Source of the DNA: Volvox africanus | Lineage: Eukaryota; Chlorophyta; Chlorophyceae; Chlamydomonadales; Volvocaceae | NCBI GenBank assembly: GCA_030268105.1 | Contig: BSDZ01000035.1 | Location: 591,001 to 655,000 of the forward strand | Direction of reading: 5' to 3' | Length of the DNA stretch: 64,000 nucleotides | Part shown: one piece after another, positions 45,480 to 58,405 of the stretch | Layout of the letters: every line of letters starts with the position of its first letter | How positions within the stretch are numbered: the first letter of the stretch is position 1 | Translations under genes and position numbers: made by a program | The notes under the pieces: generated by a model | Seen by the model: the letters and a program-made list of their open reading frames with translations, nothing else | The model's database searches: none | Told to the model about the DNA's origin: nothing

Positions 45480-48400
45480 TCACAGCAACTCGCTTCGCTC
45501 CAGCTGGAAGGCCAGACGCCGACGGTGGATCTGAATGCCAGAAACCTTTGCCGGCGGCGGCCGTGGACGCTTCCGGGACCCAGCTGGCAGAGGCGTCGAT
45601 GGGCTCGGTGGCGGCGTCTGAGGCGGCGGCGGCGGGGGGGGGGGGCTCCGTTTCTTAGGTGGACGAGGCGACGGCGGGATCGGCGATGGGGGCGGGGAGC
45701 CTGGTCGACGGGGCGGGGTGGGTGAAGGAGGCGTCGACGGCGGCGGCTTGGATTTGGGTGGCCTCGGCGGTACCGGCAGACTTGGTGACGGCGGTGGTAG
45801 CGGGGATGGAGGGGGACTTGATGGCGGTGACGGCGATGGGGGTGGTGGACTTGGCGGCTGCTTTGCTGGTGGTGGGGATTTTACAATAACAGCTGGTGGC
45901 GGCTTTAATGGCGGTGGCTTTGACAACACACCGATCCGTGGAGGAGACTTCATGGGCGGCGGTAGCTTCGGCTTAGGAGGCGGCAGGGGGTTCGGCGGCG
46001 GTGACGGGCGTGGTGGCGGCGGCGGTGGTGACGCCGGGTGTGGCGGTCGGGGCTTCAACGGCGGCAGCAGTTCCTTGGCGTCCTCTTCATACAGCCCCGG
46101 CGGTGCATCCCCCGTTTGGGGATAAGAGTCTCCTGGCGGCGGCCGCGGGCGCGGTGGTGATGGAGGCGGTGACGGGGGCGGCGACGGCGACGAGCAGTCG
46201 GGATCAGCGCTATCTACAAGGCCGTCGCAATCATTATCAAGCCCGTCGCGGCATGACGTTTCGCGTTCTTCACTGAAGCGGCACAACCCCACACGCCCGC
46301 TGCCGACAGCATGCGCCAGCTGCCGTACAACCCATCGCTCCTTCATGCAGCGGTACTCTTCCCCTGTAAACACCGATGCCACGTGGCGCGTGCGCACTGC
46401 CGACGTCTGGCTGGGGCCATTCCAGTAGTACACGTTAGTGGCATATAAGTACGACTCCGGAATGTCCGCATCGTACCGGCCACTGTCGATCCTGTACGAT
46501 ATGTAGTACGACACCGGAAGATTCTGATCCCGCCTTCCGGAAGTCGTCCAGTCGGGCTGTAGCCACAGGATGTGTGCGTCTGCAGCGATTTGCGACGGCA
46601 GGCTGAAGTACAGGAACACGCCCACCGGCAACGTCGCGGATGTCAGCACCGCCAAGGGCGTCCCCCAGCCCAGCTGCCAGTTGTGCGGCGCATTATGACA
46701 CCGCACAGCACAGCACCCCCCCATGACGCTGCTCCAATCACAGTACTCGCAGCCGTTGCTCCCGTTCGCGTGGTGCAAGTACAGATTGTGCCCCAGCTCG
46801 TGCATGAACGCCATCACGTCGCCTGAGCTCTCGCCCTGCACCCAGGCCATGGAAGAGATGTAAGAACCGTCGGCGCCTTTTTCCAAAGGCCCGAGTGTGC
46901 CCAGACCGATCCAAGGGCATCCCGCATCGTTTGTGAAGTAGCGGGGAAGCACCGCCACGCGGTGACGGTACCGGGAAATATCGAGGGAGGTGTTTACGGT
47001 GAGGTATTGCTGGGCAAAGGTTTGCCAGCCCCAGGCGTCCCGGTAGGTGCACGAAGAGGAGGAAAAGCGATAAGAGCCGTTGAAAGAGCAAGGCACGTGG
47101 ATGGGTCCCACCACCATGCTGTTGGACCGGCTCATGGAGGCCCTAAAGCCCGGGAGGGTAGGAAAAAACGGGGGAAGACGAATAAACGAGGAGATGGAGG
47201 AGACGGAGGAGAAGGAGGATTACTAACAGTAGTGAGGATAACCGAGCGGATGTGGGCAGGGTGAGAGCGGAAGAGGCCTGCCACACCCGAACCTGGGGAA
47301 TAGGTCTAAGTTGCTGCCCGGCAACCTTTGCCCTGAAGCACGGTCTGCCATGCGACCTTCTTGCTGTGTCACTTTCTGGGTCGTTGCCCGGTCGGTTGCC
47401 CCAGCAGTCATCAAACCCCGTGAGAGATGCTGCGCTTGGAGACGCCAACCACTGCAGAAGGGCGCCACCACCGGAGCGGGGGGCATGGGGGCTCGCGCAC
47501 ACGTTTTCATCCTCCAGCAGTTCCCCTTATGCGCTGCCGTTTTTCGCAGTTCCTTACACCACCCCGTTATCACTTTTCCTCCTGGCCAATAACTCCCGGC
47601 ATCAGTATCTTCCTCCCATGTTACCCTAGGTTCTTTTTCGGTGAGGCATGTTGTCGAAATATTGCTCTATCCATTTTCTTTTTCCCATCCATCTTTGCAC
47701 CTTTCCCCTTGTACCGTTACCCCAGCGCCCCGAAATCTTGTAACTCCTATTCCCGAATACATGGGGAGGAGTTAACTGCCCTCGAAGCCCCGCCCGTCCT
47801 TACTACCTCCACCGCACACGTCATCATCGGGCACCCCCGCCTGCGACCTCGCAACCTTCGGTTTACTCATCCGCAAGCCTCCAAGTTTTAGCCCACCCGG
47901 GTTTCCTCCCACCCCAACCCGGGCTCACTTCCTCCTGCTGCATTCGTAATAGTAGCTTTCCAGCGTCAGGGCCGCGCTGCCCGGCCCCGCGAAAACTGTG
48001 CGCTCCAGTTCCTGGAACAGGTGAGGAGGGCAGTAAGGAACGGCGAAGAATGGGCGGAAAGGAACGGCGTAATTCCTACCGGCATGATCGTCTTGTCTGG
48101 CCTGGCGGTTGAGGATATGCAATGGACACTGTTATCGATGCGGACGAATGCTCAAGAATCCGACGTCGGTCGCTATTGAGTAACAAAGACCAGCAAACAC
48201 AGCGTTCGGAGATATCCTTGGATTGGCGCTTGGGCAGCACATGCACCTTCACGCTTACGCTCATCCCCGGAGGATGAGGTTATGATACCCAGCCCGCTTG
48301 ACGCGAATCGAACCGTTGAATAAAAGCTCGTCATGTCACATCTATCAGGCCAGCCCATCGCGCTCACGCGGGACCTAAAGAGAGAGCTTTGACAGCCTCT

Positions 48401-49490
48401 CCGTCCAAGATGATTGGTGCGTTTGTCACACTTGCTAAGATCCACGCATCCCGTGTCACCCCGCGAGACGCCCCAAACTCCGTGACCATGCGCTGCCTAT
48501 AATACGCCCGCTCGATCCCTCCATTGTGTGTTTCAGCTTCCCCGTCTCAGCCCATTCCAATGCACCTTCATTCGATTTCTTATGCCACTCTGCCGCGGCC
48601 CGGACCCCTCAATCTCTACCTGCTTGGTCGTGGCGGCTGGATAGTCGCAGATGCTTAGGATCATGAACAGCACTGGCACATCCGTGACTACTCGGGTGTA
48701 TGTCATAGCCGCCGCCAGTGCCGCCGCCAAAGCCGGCTTGGTTGGCCCGTCCGACATCGTGCTGCTGCTGCTACTTGTCAGCGCTGCTACTGGTACCTGC
48801 ATAGCGAGCGTCGCCGCAACCGCAGCGGCGCGTGCCACAGTGGCTGCAGCGTCAGCTGCCGCCGCCGCCACGGCTGCTGCAGTGCTCACTGCCGTCGCCG
48901 CCGATGGTGCGACGGTGCGCGCCATGATGACAGTCTCCGGCAACGCCGCCTCAATTGTGTCGACACGGATACTGTCGGAAGAAGTAAGACAGCCGGTCAC
49001 GACGACCCGTTCACCAGAGTTTAGCGTGCCGTGCACAATAGTGGACGGCATTTCCAGTTCAAACAATGTGAAAATTTCGGGCTGGTGGAGAAGGTACACT
49101 AAGCTTTTGTCACTATCGCTGTCATATGCCCATGGGGCGGGACTGTCAGGGAGGTCGCTGGACATAATGGTCAAGGTTCCTGGGGCGGCAAAGGTGGGGG
49201 CAGGGAGTCCATGAGGGACAGGGTGATGGCAAAAAGTCAGGGAATCATGGGAAAATGAATGGCAGTGGTAGCGGTGGTCGCGATGATTACTCTGCCTGCT
49301 GGTGACTAAGGGTGCGGGAGCCCTGTGTTGCATTCCCCAACATACCCTCAAAACTCTGTGGGCCGTCCTCTGCAGCTGTCGCCACAAATGGTCGCAAGGA
49401 TAACATCGTAGCAACAGACCATAAAACGAGTGCGTAATGACGCCATGGACGAGCTGACAGGCTGTGGCAGCAGCATCCATTTAGCGTCAT
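45480..49490 (-). CDS. Gametolysin-like matrix metalloprotease (M11) with Pro-rich arm
   Basis: Four exons, 49346-49490, 48620-49179, 47929-48011 and 45480-47142, about 816 residues. The ATG at 49490 opens a signal peptide (hydrophobic YALVLWSVATML near 21-32), so the protein is secreted. A propeptide-like region follows (LNSGERVVVTGCL) with a poly-Ala insert. The M11 catalytic domain has the zinc site HELGHNLYLHH (ligands H377, H381, H387; catalytic E378) and a Met-turn (SSVMGG). A Cys/Asp motif at about 560-579 (CRDGLDNDCDGLVDSADPDC) resembles the MopE-type metal-binding motif. Residues about 580-785 are SPPPP-type, as in hydroxyproline-rich wall proteins, and the last 30 are basic. Gametolysins digest Hyp-rich cell-wall glycoproteins; Volvox homologues act on the matrix. 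The zinc site is intact, so it is probably active. Confidence 0.92.
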
Positions 49491-50300
49491 GGCCAAACGG
49501 GACCGCGCTGACGATATGAGCAGCTTCCCAATTATTCAAATCTCATAAGGTAAAAAACGTTTAAATCATTATCACTATTTCGTAGAATATAACATTCATC
49601 TTTTAAAACCTTTGTTGTATTTCACCGGCTGCATCTGTTACCCCGTTCAAGTCTTATGGAATACAAAGGCGGCAGCCAGAATGAAAACAGAATTCAGATT
49701 ATCTATCAAACAATATATTATCCTTCTTGGGGTGAGGATTAACTGAAGACTTTCCTGACTACAGGTCTCTCGCACTGCAAGGTCTCGCTCATTACAAGCT
49801 TACAACGTGGAAACGCTTTATGCAAATGATTATGCAATCGTCCGAATGATTAGGGGAAAGCCATTTCACCTACTCTTCAGTCAACATTACGTGCTCACGG
49901 TCTATACGACTCCGCTACAGCACGACAGTAAGCCGCCCTAGGTTGCTCGATTCGTAGAGGTCATCACAGGGCAAAAACCAATCCATTGACTATAGAGCTT
50001 TCAATCTCAGCTCGGAAGAGCAATCATTCGTCCTGCTGAGCCACTTGATAGCTATATGAAAAAACCCATATCTTCGCTACAAGATACTATTGCTCTTTCG
50101 TGTCGTGCTGAATATCAACACGCAGCCAGGGCAATCAGTTCTTGCAGCCATGAAACTTCGAAAAATTAAAGAATGTTGGTAGACAATCAGCCAACCTAGC
50201 CTTTAACATGCGTTGCCTATACGGTCACCACGCCACATCCCCAAACGCGCAGATCAGGAGCCTCCCGAATCCCTCACACCGCAGTCCTTGTCTCCGTACA
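49491..50300. other. Intergenic, AT-rich
   Basis: This is the promoter side of the metalloprotease gene and the 3' UTR side of the UDP-sugar pyrophosphorylase gene, both minus. TGTAA motifs in minus orientation occur at 49792-49796 and 49800-49804, about 500 bases past the pyrophosphorylase stop. No gene was seen. Confidence 0.55.
49792..49804 (-). terminator. Candidate TGTAA polyadenylation signals, pyrophosphorylase gene
   Basis: Two minus-strand TGTAA motifs 8 bases apart, about 500 bases 3' of the stop codon at 50301. Confidence 0.35.
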
Positions 50301-53300
50301 TCATGACTCGCTCGCCCCGGCCGCTGCCGCGGCAGCCTTCGCCTTGGCCTTTCTCTTGCTCGACTTGCTCTTTGAAGACGACCCCGCCGGAGCAGCAGGT
50401 AAGGCAGGAGTGGCGGCTGGCGCGGCCAATAAACTGGCGCTGATGCTACTGGGCACGAAGGGCTTGGCAGCAGCTGACAAGCACGAAGAAGAGGCCACAG
50501 CTACGGCAGGGGCCGCAGGTCGTGATGCGGCAGCAGTTTCCACAGCTGACGGGCCTTCCGTGACAGATACATCTGCCGGGGTTTCGTCCTCAGTGGGCGA
50601 CTCGTCCTCCGTGGCTTGCGCGTTGTTGACCTCCGCAGCAGAAGGCTCCTCCGCTCTCTCCACTGCCTGCGTGGCAGGAGTTGGCTCTACTTCCGCTTCC
50701 TTAACTGGCGCTGGGCCTGCCTGCCTTCCTGACCCAGTCTCGAGCTCGGCAATGGGGACTGAGACAGTTTCTCCGGTCGATAGCTGCTGCATAGGTGCGG
50801 GCACGATGTAGCTACCGGGCTTGTCGTACACAAGCTCCATACTGGCTTTTCGAATAACCGTGAAGCCCCTGCAGCAAACATTTAATTTACTTAAGGGAAA
50901 CACAGTAAGGACGATGAAACGCAGACGGAATTTAAAGAAACCGAGACCATGAGGATGATGCGGAAGGGACCGATGGGATTTTCACATATCGAGTCCAATA
51001 GTTGCCAGGATTACCCGTTAGGTGTCGGCGGATCCATTCTGCTGGTCGATCCCTTGTCCTTCTCTGGGTTCGCAGTTTACTTATACTTCGTCTTCACACG
51101 CATTACCATGGGCAGCCTCCGAGCCTTACTAACCTTCGCCGTCAATTAGTGCTAATGCCCTTTCCACAGACATGTTTCCCCTCCCCTTCATACACACCCC
51201 AGTGCGCCACACACGAAGCCTGTTAACTGTTCTACCCTAACCCACCGTATGCGATCCTCCTCGCTGGCCGCTTCCCCCTCTTCCAGCGGCTCCCAAATCC
51301 ATCCCGCATTATCCACCGTCAACGGCCCCAGGTCCACCTTCGCTCCCGCCACCGCCCGCACTACCAGCGCACCCCGCACCACCAGCGGGCCGCGCACGGA
51401 GATATCAGGGCCGTCTAGTACCAGCACCGAATCCGGCGCCAAAGTGACAGAGCCCGGGGCCACCTTTGCCTGCGAGGCGGATATTTTCGAGACGTAAACT
51501 TAAGGGGAGCGACCTTATGGCAAGGATGGGAGAGACGAAAGAACGAAATATTACATAACATTCTATATAATAACATGCTAAGGCCACAACTACGCTGCAG
51601 CTAGAATAAACTAGTTGGTCAGGTCAGGATAAACATTGCAAGGCAACTCGGCAGGTCGGGGCCGTTGGCCCGCGAGTGGGCGCAAGCAAAGTCCAAGTAG
51701 CTAGAACCAAGAGCGCGGAAGGGTATCCGTACCTGTAGCATGACGAGCACATGCAGGCATATCAACCCAGTATGTGTTAGCTTGACGCTATGCAGTTGGG
51801 CTAGCACGGACGGGGATAGCGGGTACACGACTGCGACAGACCGCATAGCCCACTGCAGCCTGCACGCCTACGCGGTGGTACCACTCTTTTCCAAACTGCC
51901 ACGCGGCTGGGCAGCTACAGGGCCAGGGCCGGAGCCATGAATCAGTCACATTACCGACCTTGGAAGTTACCCCACATCACGCCACATTCGTGTCTGCGCG
52001 AGCGAATTGAGCCCTTGCCCGTCAGCCTAGAGCCAGCGCTAACCCATCCGCAGCTATGTTCATGGATCACCTTAAGTTCCGAGAGCGATGGACAGAAAGC
52101 AGGCGATAGCACCACCCGGGGGTACACCTCCGTGGAAATGCCATTGAAAATGTCGGTCTGCAGCGGACACGGCAGGGCCACACCCGCCACCTCAGCCAGG
52201 GACAGGCAATTAGCCTTATAGATGTCCAGCTCGCCTGACCAAAAGCAAACGAATGGCGGGAAGGGCGAGAAACAGCCGGAAACTCAGTAGAAAATGAAAG
52301 GGTCGGCAGGTGGTAAAGAGGATCGTGTCCATGAAGAGCCCCACTGAACAAGGGCTATTCGGGTAACAAAACGCGTGGCGAGCTCTTCGACTTTTTATAT
52401 GTATTATGGTACATACGGAAAAGCGCTTGCGTCATTTTCTACATTGAAGTAGCTCGATTGCCAGAAGGCAACGTGTGTGGGTGCAATGTCATTTCATGCT
52501 GACCAGCTCACTTCCCTCCAGGCTTCTGACAGCTGTTAGTGGAAAACTGTATATCCTTCTTTTTACAGCAGACGGATGTGTCTGAAAGGAGTCCCTCTCA
52601 ATCGTCAATTCAACCACCAGGCCACCACGCCGCATCCCGTGGACTCCCTATCATCTGCCCCGCGACACGAACCCACAGCCAAACTCCCAACGTGCGGGAC
52701 ATAGCCGAGTTGGCTACCCCCTTGGCATCAAATCCCACGCACCTGTGGTGGCGCTGTGTGTGGGGTTGCCCTCCTTGAACTTAGCTACCGCATCTGCAGG
52801 GGAGTTCTTGACGGGGGAGTAGCTAGCCCACACCTGTTGGGAAAGAATTAACGAGAAGGCCCAGGGCATTGGGAGTGGCATGGAGGAAATCACGTAGGAG
52901 CGAGATTCGGACGCATCAAGGCACACGGAGGAAACCAAGAGCTGAGAGTGCCCCAAACACCTGACCCAAGTGGCGGCGGGTAATTCGCGTGCAGCGTGAA
53001 CATGGTGCTCCGGTGTAAGCGTAACGATGAAGATATCCGGGGGCGGGGCGCACATAAAACCTCGTCTCTTTATGATATGTCTTTGCCGGAATCTTGGCGG
53101 AGGACAGATAACGGTAAAGGGTGCAGGGTATGTCATGAGAAGTCGTCGCAGCCCTCTCGCCTGATGTTCGTTGCGACTTAGCGCCAGCTTAGCGCCTAAG
53201 GTAGCACACAAGCAGGCAACCATTGGACGCCCATCCCCTTGCCATACTCGCCCTCACCTGCTTTATGGTAGTGAATCCAACCTTGGCACTGGAGGGCAAT

Positions 53301-56300
53301 GCCTTAGGGTAATCCTGCGGCCAGAGAAGGGACGGCACCAATATGTGCTCATTCAAGGACGAGAGTGATTTACCCTGATGTACATGACTTAACACTCAGC
53401 AGCGAATGCTGCATGATGCAATAATGCCGGTCTATGCTGGAAGGAGAGGGCAAGTCACAAGCTCGAGATTCAGACAGACACCAATGCAGCAATACACAAC
53501 AACACCCCGGGCCCCTGCAAGGTACAATCTGTCCGCATAGAAGGAGGCACGTGTGCTCAAACGGAGGCGCGACCTCCCTGACGTTGGCACACACAGGCAA
53601 TGACAACTGCTCACCTGCATCATGCACTCCAGCCGGGTGCTGCTCTTAAAGGCGGTCTTCGTGGAATCCTTATACTTAGGGTTTACGAACTCGGAAATCA
53701 CTCCCCCCGTTGCAGCCAGCTGGGGCACATAGGAGGAGAGCTTGAGAACCAGCTGGTTGATGTTACCAGGGAACGGGGAGTAGCCTGAAGGCAAGAGCAG
53801 GCGGAACCTGATGTGAACACGAAAATTTGGGCGCCAAAGAGCTTACTCCCTAAATCCCTAAGAAGAGAGAGTGAGAGAAGAAAGAAGACGGTCAGAAAGG
53901 GGATGGGAGTACAACGCCTGAGATGGAAACGAGGGGGCAGCGAACCCGAAGAACAGACACGGGCTATGCCAGCCGATTTCATGCATGTATTTGTCTTCAG
54001 TCAGTCCTTAAGTGCCTTTTTCGCTAATTCAGAAGTCCCAATCTGTGAATCTTGCTTCGGCCCTGCAAAAGATGAAAGACCTGTCGCCACTCACCACTTT
54101 ACGTATCCTATTTGTATATCCAAACAGACGAGCACATACACATAGTAGAGCACATCGAACAAGACCCAAAACAATCGCTTCCGTCAGAAACCGGCCACCC
54201 TCCGTCCTTACCCGATGCATCGTTAACATCCCCCTCTTTGCTAATTGTACTCCGCAACAAGGGATCAAGCTGGTTGTACTCCACATTGATGGTCAGCGGC
54301 GCCGAACCATCAGGGCGAGTGAGGCGGGTGATAGCACCGATTGCCTCGCGGGCCTTGCGCGGGACAGCCAGACTGTTCATATCGAAGTCATTGCGGGCAG
54401 ATACGCCCAGGGCAGCCAGCAGCGCCCGGAACACGAGCGCGTTGGTGTCCTGCAAGGGCGGGTAAGCGGTGGAGTGGTGTACGAATGCAACAAAAACGTA
54501 CCGCCGAGCGAGGAAAAAGGGGAGGGCATTGCCGTGCAGGACAAGCTACATGTCTACCCTTCGCGGCCTTGTTGTTCTCCATCAAAATCCTCGATGCATT
54601 GCCACGGCAGACCTTGAGAGCAAGCTGGGAAAAACCTGTCTGTGGACCGTTGCCACTACCGCTCTCCTGAAGGGCTTACGCTTATTTCACGTTTGACATT
54701 GCCCCTCCGTTCTCTCCTATCCACCAGCGTGCATTGCTGCCATCAGTACCTTTCAGCGTCAGGTTGGTTATCATCGTAGTTCCAATTTCACCTTTGTCCC
54801 TCGAGCCTGGATGTGCGCTGCCAAATGACAGCACCCACCTGGAAGAAGCATACCCACTTGAGCCCCGACTGGAGCCACTGCGCCGCTAGTCCCGACTTCG
54901 CCAGCAGCATGTGCACATCCCCGTGACCATGCGGCTTGGTCTGCACTGAGAACCGGTCGGTTGGCTCCAAAGCCAGGTGGGCGGCGTTATCGATAAGGCA
55001 TGCCACTTTCTCCTGCTTCAGCAGCGTGATCTGCAGGGTTTGTGGCGGTTGGTGTGAGGAGCTGGCAGGTTGGTAGCTGTGGGATGTCATGGGACAGCGA
55101 CCGGGATAATCGAGGGGCTAAGGAGCAGGCGATTACAACCTTACCACTTGCATCTGTGCTGGGCTACAGTTCCCATTCAACACTTCATCATTTCGGCATC
55201 TTACCAGCCCAATTCAGCTTCCATTCTGCAAAGTGCGCGACGTATATGGACTAGCGATTCCTTCCTGAACCCCCCGTATAACATTTACAGGCGCCTGGGC
55301 CACTCCTTGCTACAAAAACTATGGCTTCCCTACCATAAACTGGGGTCTCAACATGCATCCCAGCCCCCACCTGGTCCTCATCCATTCCAAAATAGTTATT
55401 CTTCCGCAGTAGCTCCAATGTTCGGCCATGAGTGTCGTCCGAGGTCATGATGGCCAACGGCAGCCGGCGGCCATTACCCGCGCGGGCCTGCAACGCCAAG
55501 ATGGAGGCGATGTACAGGCCCAGGAAAGGAGTGCACGTAGCCGATTCACATGGCAGCGCAACCTTAATGCCTGCGAAGGGTTCCGGATAAGACAACCGCG
55601 AAGAGGAGAGGAAAGCGAAAACGCGCCTGGATGCAGTGAAAGCCTGGCAATGGGGGAGCTGCTTCTCTGCCTCCCTGTCCTTCACCTGGTCTGTCCCAGC
55701 ATTGCAGCTCCCGCTTCACCTAATGAAGTTCCCGGGGCGACACCTGCCCCCTTTTGCGACCTATTCCGATGAGTCCGAGTCCTTCGCCAATGTCCCAACC
55801 ATCCCAGCCGTGCACATGTTGCCAATCTGCTGCCACTTTGCGACTCCGCTTGTTACAATCGAGTCACTCCCTCTGTTTCGTTTTCTAGTTGCGGTGCACC
55901 TGTAAGTTTGCATGGATACCCCAGCCATCCAGCACCCTATGTCTCTTGCCATGTGCCAGTGCTTCGGTGCTTCCCGCCAGCGTTCCAGGCAGCCCTGTAG
56001 GTTTTCATTTACGGCTTTGGGAAGCTTTGCTGCATATGAGGTACAAGTTCAGTACCTAAGTTCCATGACCGTCCAGGTAAACAGTCAAAACCTATTACTT
56101 AAAGGGTGTTCCGGACGTAACACCTCAGGATCCTCGCTCTCGCTCACCTGAATAGCCCAGCCGTTCGCCCAGCCCGCCCGCCACCAGGACGAATGCGGCA
56201 TGTCCTGCCTCCCGCAAACCCTCTCCCTCCATCTCCATGAACTCCGGCGAGGCGAAGTCCAGGGTAGCTCCAGTTGGCACAGAGGGAACGTAACCCTCAA

Positions 56301-58405
56301 ACGGGTTAATGCCTGAAAGCAGGCAAATGTACTGAATTGTCACAGAGTGCAGATCAACGCAAAGACACGGACATTGAACAAGCCAAAAGGTGCGAATGGA
56401 GAATTAGACTGCGAAGGCTCTGCACAGAGCGAGCTAATATGGAGCTATGAGGTGCAAGTAAGTGTCAATGCTGCGCAACTGGCGTGCACGAAAGGAGTGA
56501 AAACTTGTCGAGTGATGTCCCGGAAACCCATTTATTGAATAGGGCTTGTAGAAACATAGCCAGGCGGTGCGCAGACGCAGGCTCAAGGAGCGCAAGGTGC
56601 GAGACTTGGCTAGGCATCGGCGCACAGACAAGAAACCTCGGCCCATTAGAGAAGGGTAGCCCCTAACTCCTAAGGCAGTCTAGTCCATCGTCACGGAGGT
56701 AGACCCACACTAACGCCACCTTTACACACACCTTCCCGTAACCCCGTCCCCTGTCGTCCTCACAAAACGACCTGAACCCTCGAGACCATGGCACCTTGTA
56801 CCATCGTACTGGACCTCGGATGGCGCTCTTTCCGGACATGGCTTCTGTTTAATACATAAAAGCCCTCCTGCCAGTTTCCAGAATCTGTTGCATTTGCAGA
56901 TGATTTCCTGCCTGTTGCCAAACCTTCCCGACCCCTGAGAAACCCCCAAAGAACCCACAGATGGACCCTCACCATCCCTGGACTCCTGCAACAGCTTCCT
57001 GGCGTTCCGTACGTACGCTGCAATACCTCCATGGTAGCTGGCATCCAGCATCCGCAGCTGGGCTAGCATTCGCCGCTTGCCTTCGTCATCAGTGCCTGCC
57101 GATATGCGGTAACATGGGGTAGCGATGGGGCCGAACACAAAAGCAAGCCAACCTTCAGGAAGTAGGGGCAAGGTTTGGGACGAGGCACACCAGTACCACA
57201 AGGCAAAACACAGCTTCACAATTACCAACCTGGGAAAATTTACCTCACATTCCCTTGGGCCACCACATGAAACAATACAGCTCTTAGCCATGCCTAAGCA
57301 AGTCTCTTCCCGGCAGCCCATGTACATCATCTGATGAGATCCTACTGAAGGGAAGGCTTCCATTAATAATCAGCAGCCCAACCAGTCCTTTGCCGACCCC
57401 ACGCGTTCAGTCCGTCTCTGCTCCCTCACCGGGCTCCGGCCAGCGCTCGAACAGGTGTGCCTGGTCCAAATCCAGTAGCTGGGAAACTAAGGCACGATCC
57501 TGGAATAAGGAAGAATGGAGAAAGGGCGCACAAGGGATCAGGGAAGAGAGAGGAATAGCACACAATCAGATGGGGAAACCGTCTTACGGTTTCGTAGACG
57601 GTTTCCCGACTATCGTCTTCGACGAGACAACCAGTTAAAGAGGAGTGGAGGGGCAATCACGGGGCTCGCGAGAAGGGCTGGACAGTGATACACCCAGAAG
57701 GGAAAGGGTACGCATTCTTGCCTCAGGCTGAAGAGGAGACATAAGGCAAATCGGGTCTACAAGCTCGCAACGGATCAGTAACTCAGGCTGACGTGATACG
57801 TGCGTGTACGTGCGTGTCCAGCGTAATCCTTTCCGCGACGTGGACCCGCAAGGGTCTCTAAGGGAGCTAAGGGAGTGTTTCAAAAAGGACAGTACTTGAT
57901 GTGAAGCAGGCACACATAGCACGGAGGTGAACTCGTGAAAGCGAAGCCAAGCCATCGATTTCCAACCCAAATCCCGCATTACCTGATCGTCCAGCAGGGC
58001 CGCGTTTTCTTTCAGAACAGCTTGCACATGGTCTGTGGGTGCTATGACATCAGTGGTTACTTTGGGGTCGTCCCATGCTGCCGCCGGGGCTGAAGCCTTT
58101 AGCGAAGCATAACTTGATTCCTCGCCTATAGAAATGCCTGTTGACCTGTAGTTGCTACACAGGATGTTGATCGAAGGATCGATACCACGACATCGGTGGC
58201 CCAAGAAAATCGGGAAACACTAAGACTCTTAAAATATACAATTACCTTCTAAACTGGTAGGCGATATATCCAAGGCCACCCACCGCAACTGTGGCGCCGA
58301 CACCTGCGACACAGCATCCAAACAAATGTGTGAATCGGCGACTCCCTTACAGCATACTAAGTATAAAAGCTCCTTACCAAGTAAGATCGCGCCTTTGCGC
58401 ACCAT
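50301..58405 (-). CDS. USP: UDP-sugar pyrophosphorylase, with N-terminal anchor and C-terminal tail
   Basis: Fifteen exons: 58378-58405, 58246-58303, 57983-58145, 57430-57499, 56973-57095, 56148-56312, 55371-55570, 54839-55030, 54212-54449, 53615-53784, 53258-53314, 52743-52833, 52071-52234, 51246-51469 and 50301-50868; all phases agree, about 836 residues. It makes UDP-sugars from UTP and sugar 1-phosphates. Recognisable USP blocks in order are [14 protein letters not shown], the nucleotide loop [14 protein letters not shown] (about 190-203), [94 protein letters not shown] and NPTHSATTG. Two features are unusual. The first two exons encode [10 protein letters not shown] and a hydrophobic segment ([18 protein letters not shown]), a likely membrane anchor or targeting signal. 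The last about 160 residues are Ala/Glu/Ser-rich and end in a Lys-rich cluster. Plant USPs are soluble, about 600 residues. Confidence 0.95.
57573..57607. repeat. Perfect 12-base-stem hairpin in an intron
   Basis: Arms 57573-57584 and 57596-57607 are exact reverse complements with an 11-base loop. Part of the left arm and the loop can also form a competing 5-base stem. It lies in the intron between exons 3 and 4 of the pyrophosphorylase gene. Confidence 0.8.

Noticed and set aside
45480..46190. Gly-rich open frames on the plus strand (for example 45718-46125)
   Set aside because: They are the reverse complement of the proline-rich arm of the metalloprotease; poly-Pro codons read as Gly and Arg on the other strand.
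48651..49214. Plus-strand 187-codon Ala-rich frame
   Set aside because: Shadow of the Ala-rich propeptide exon of the metalloprotease, which is supported by family similarity and splice phase.
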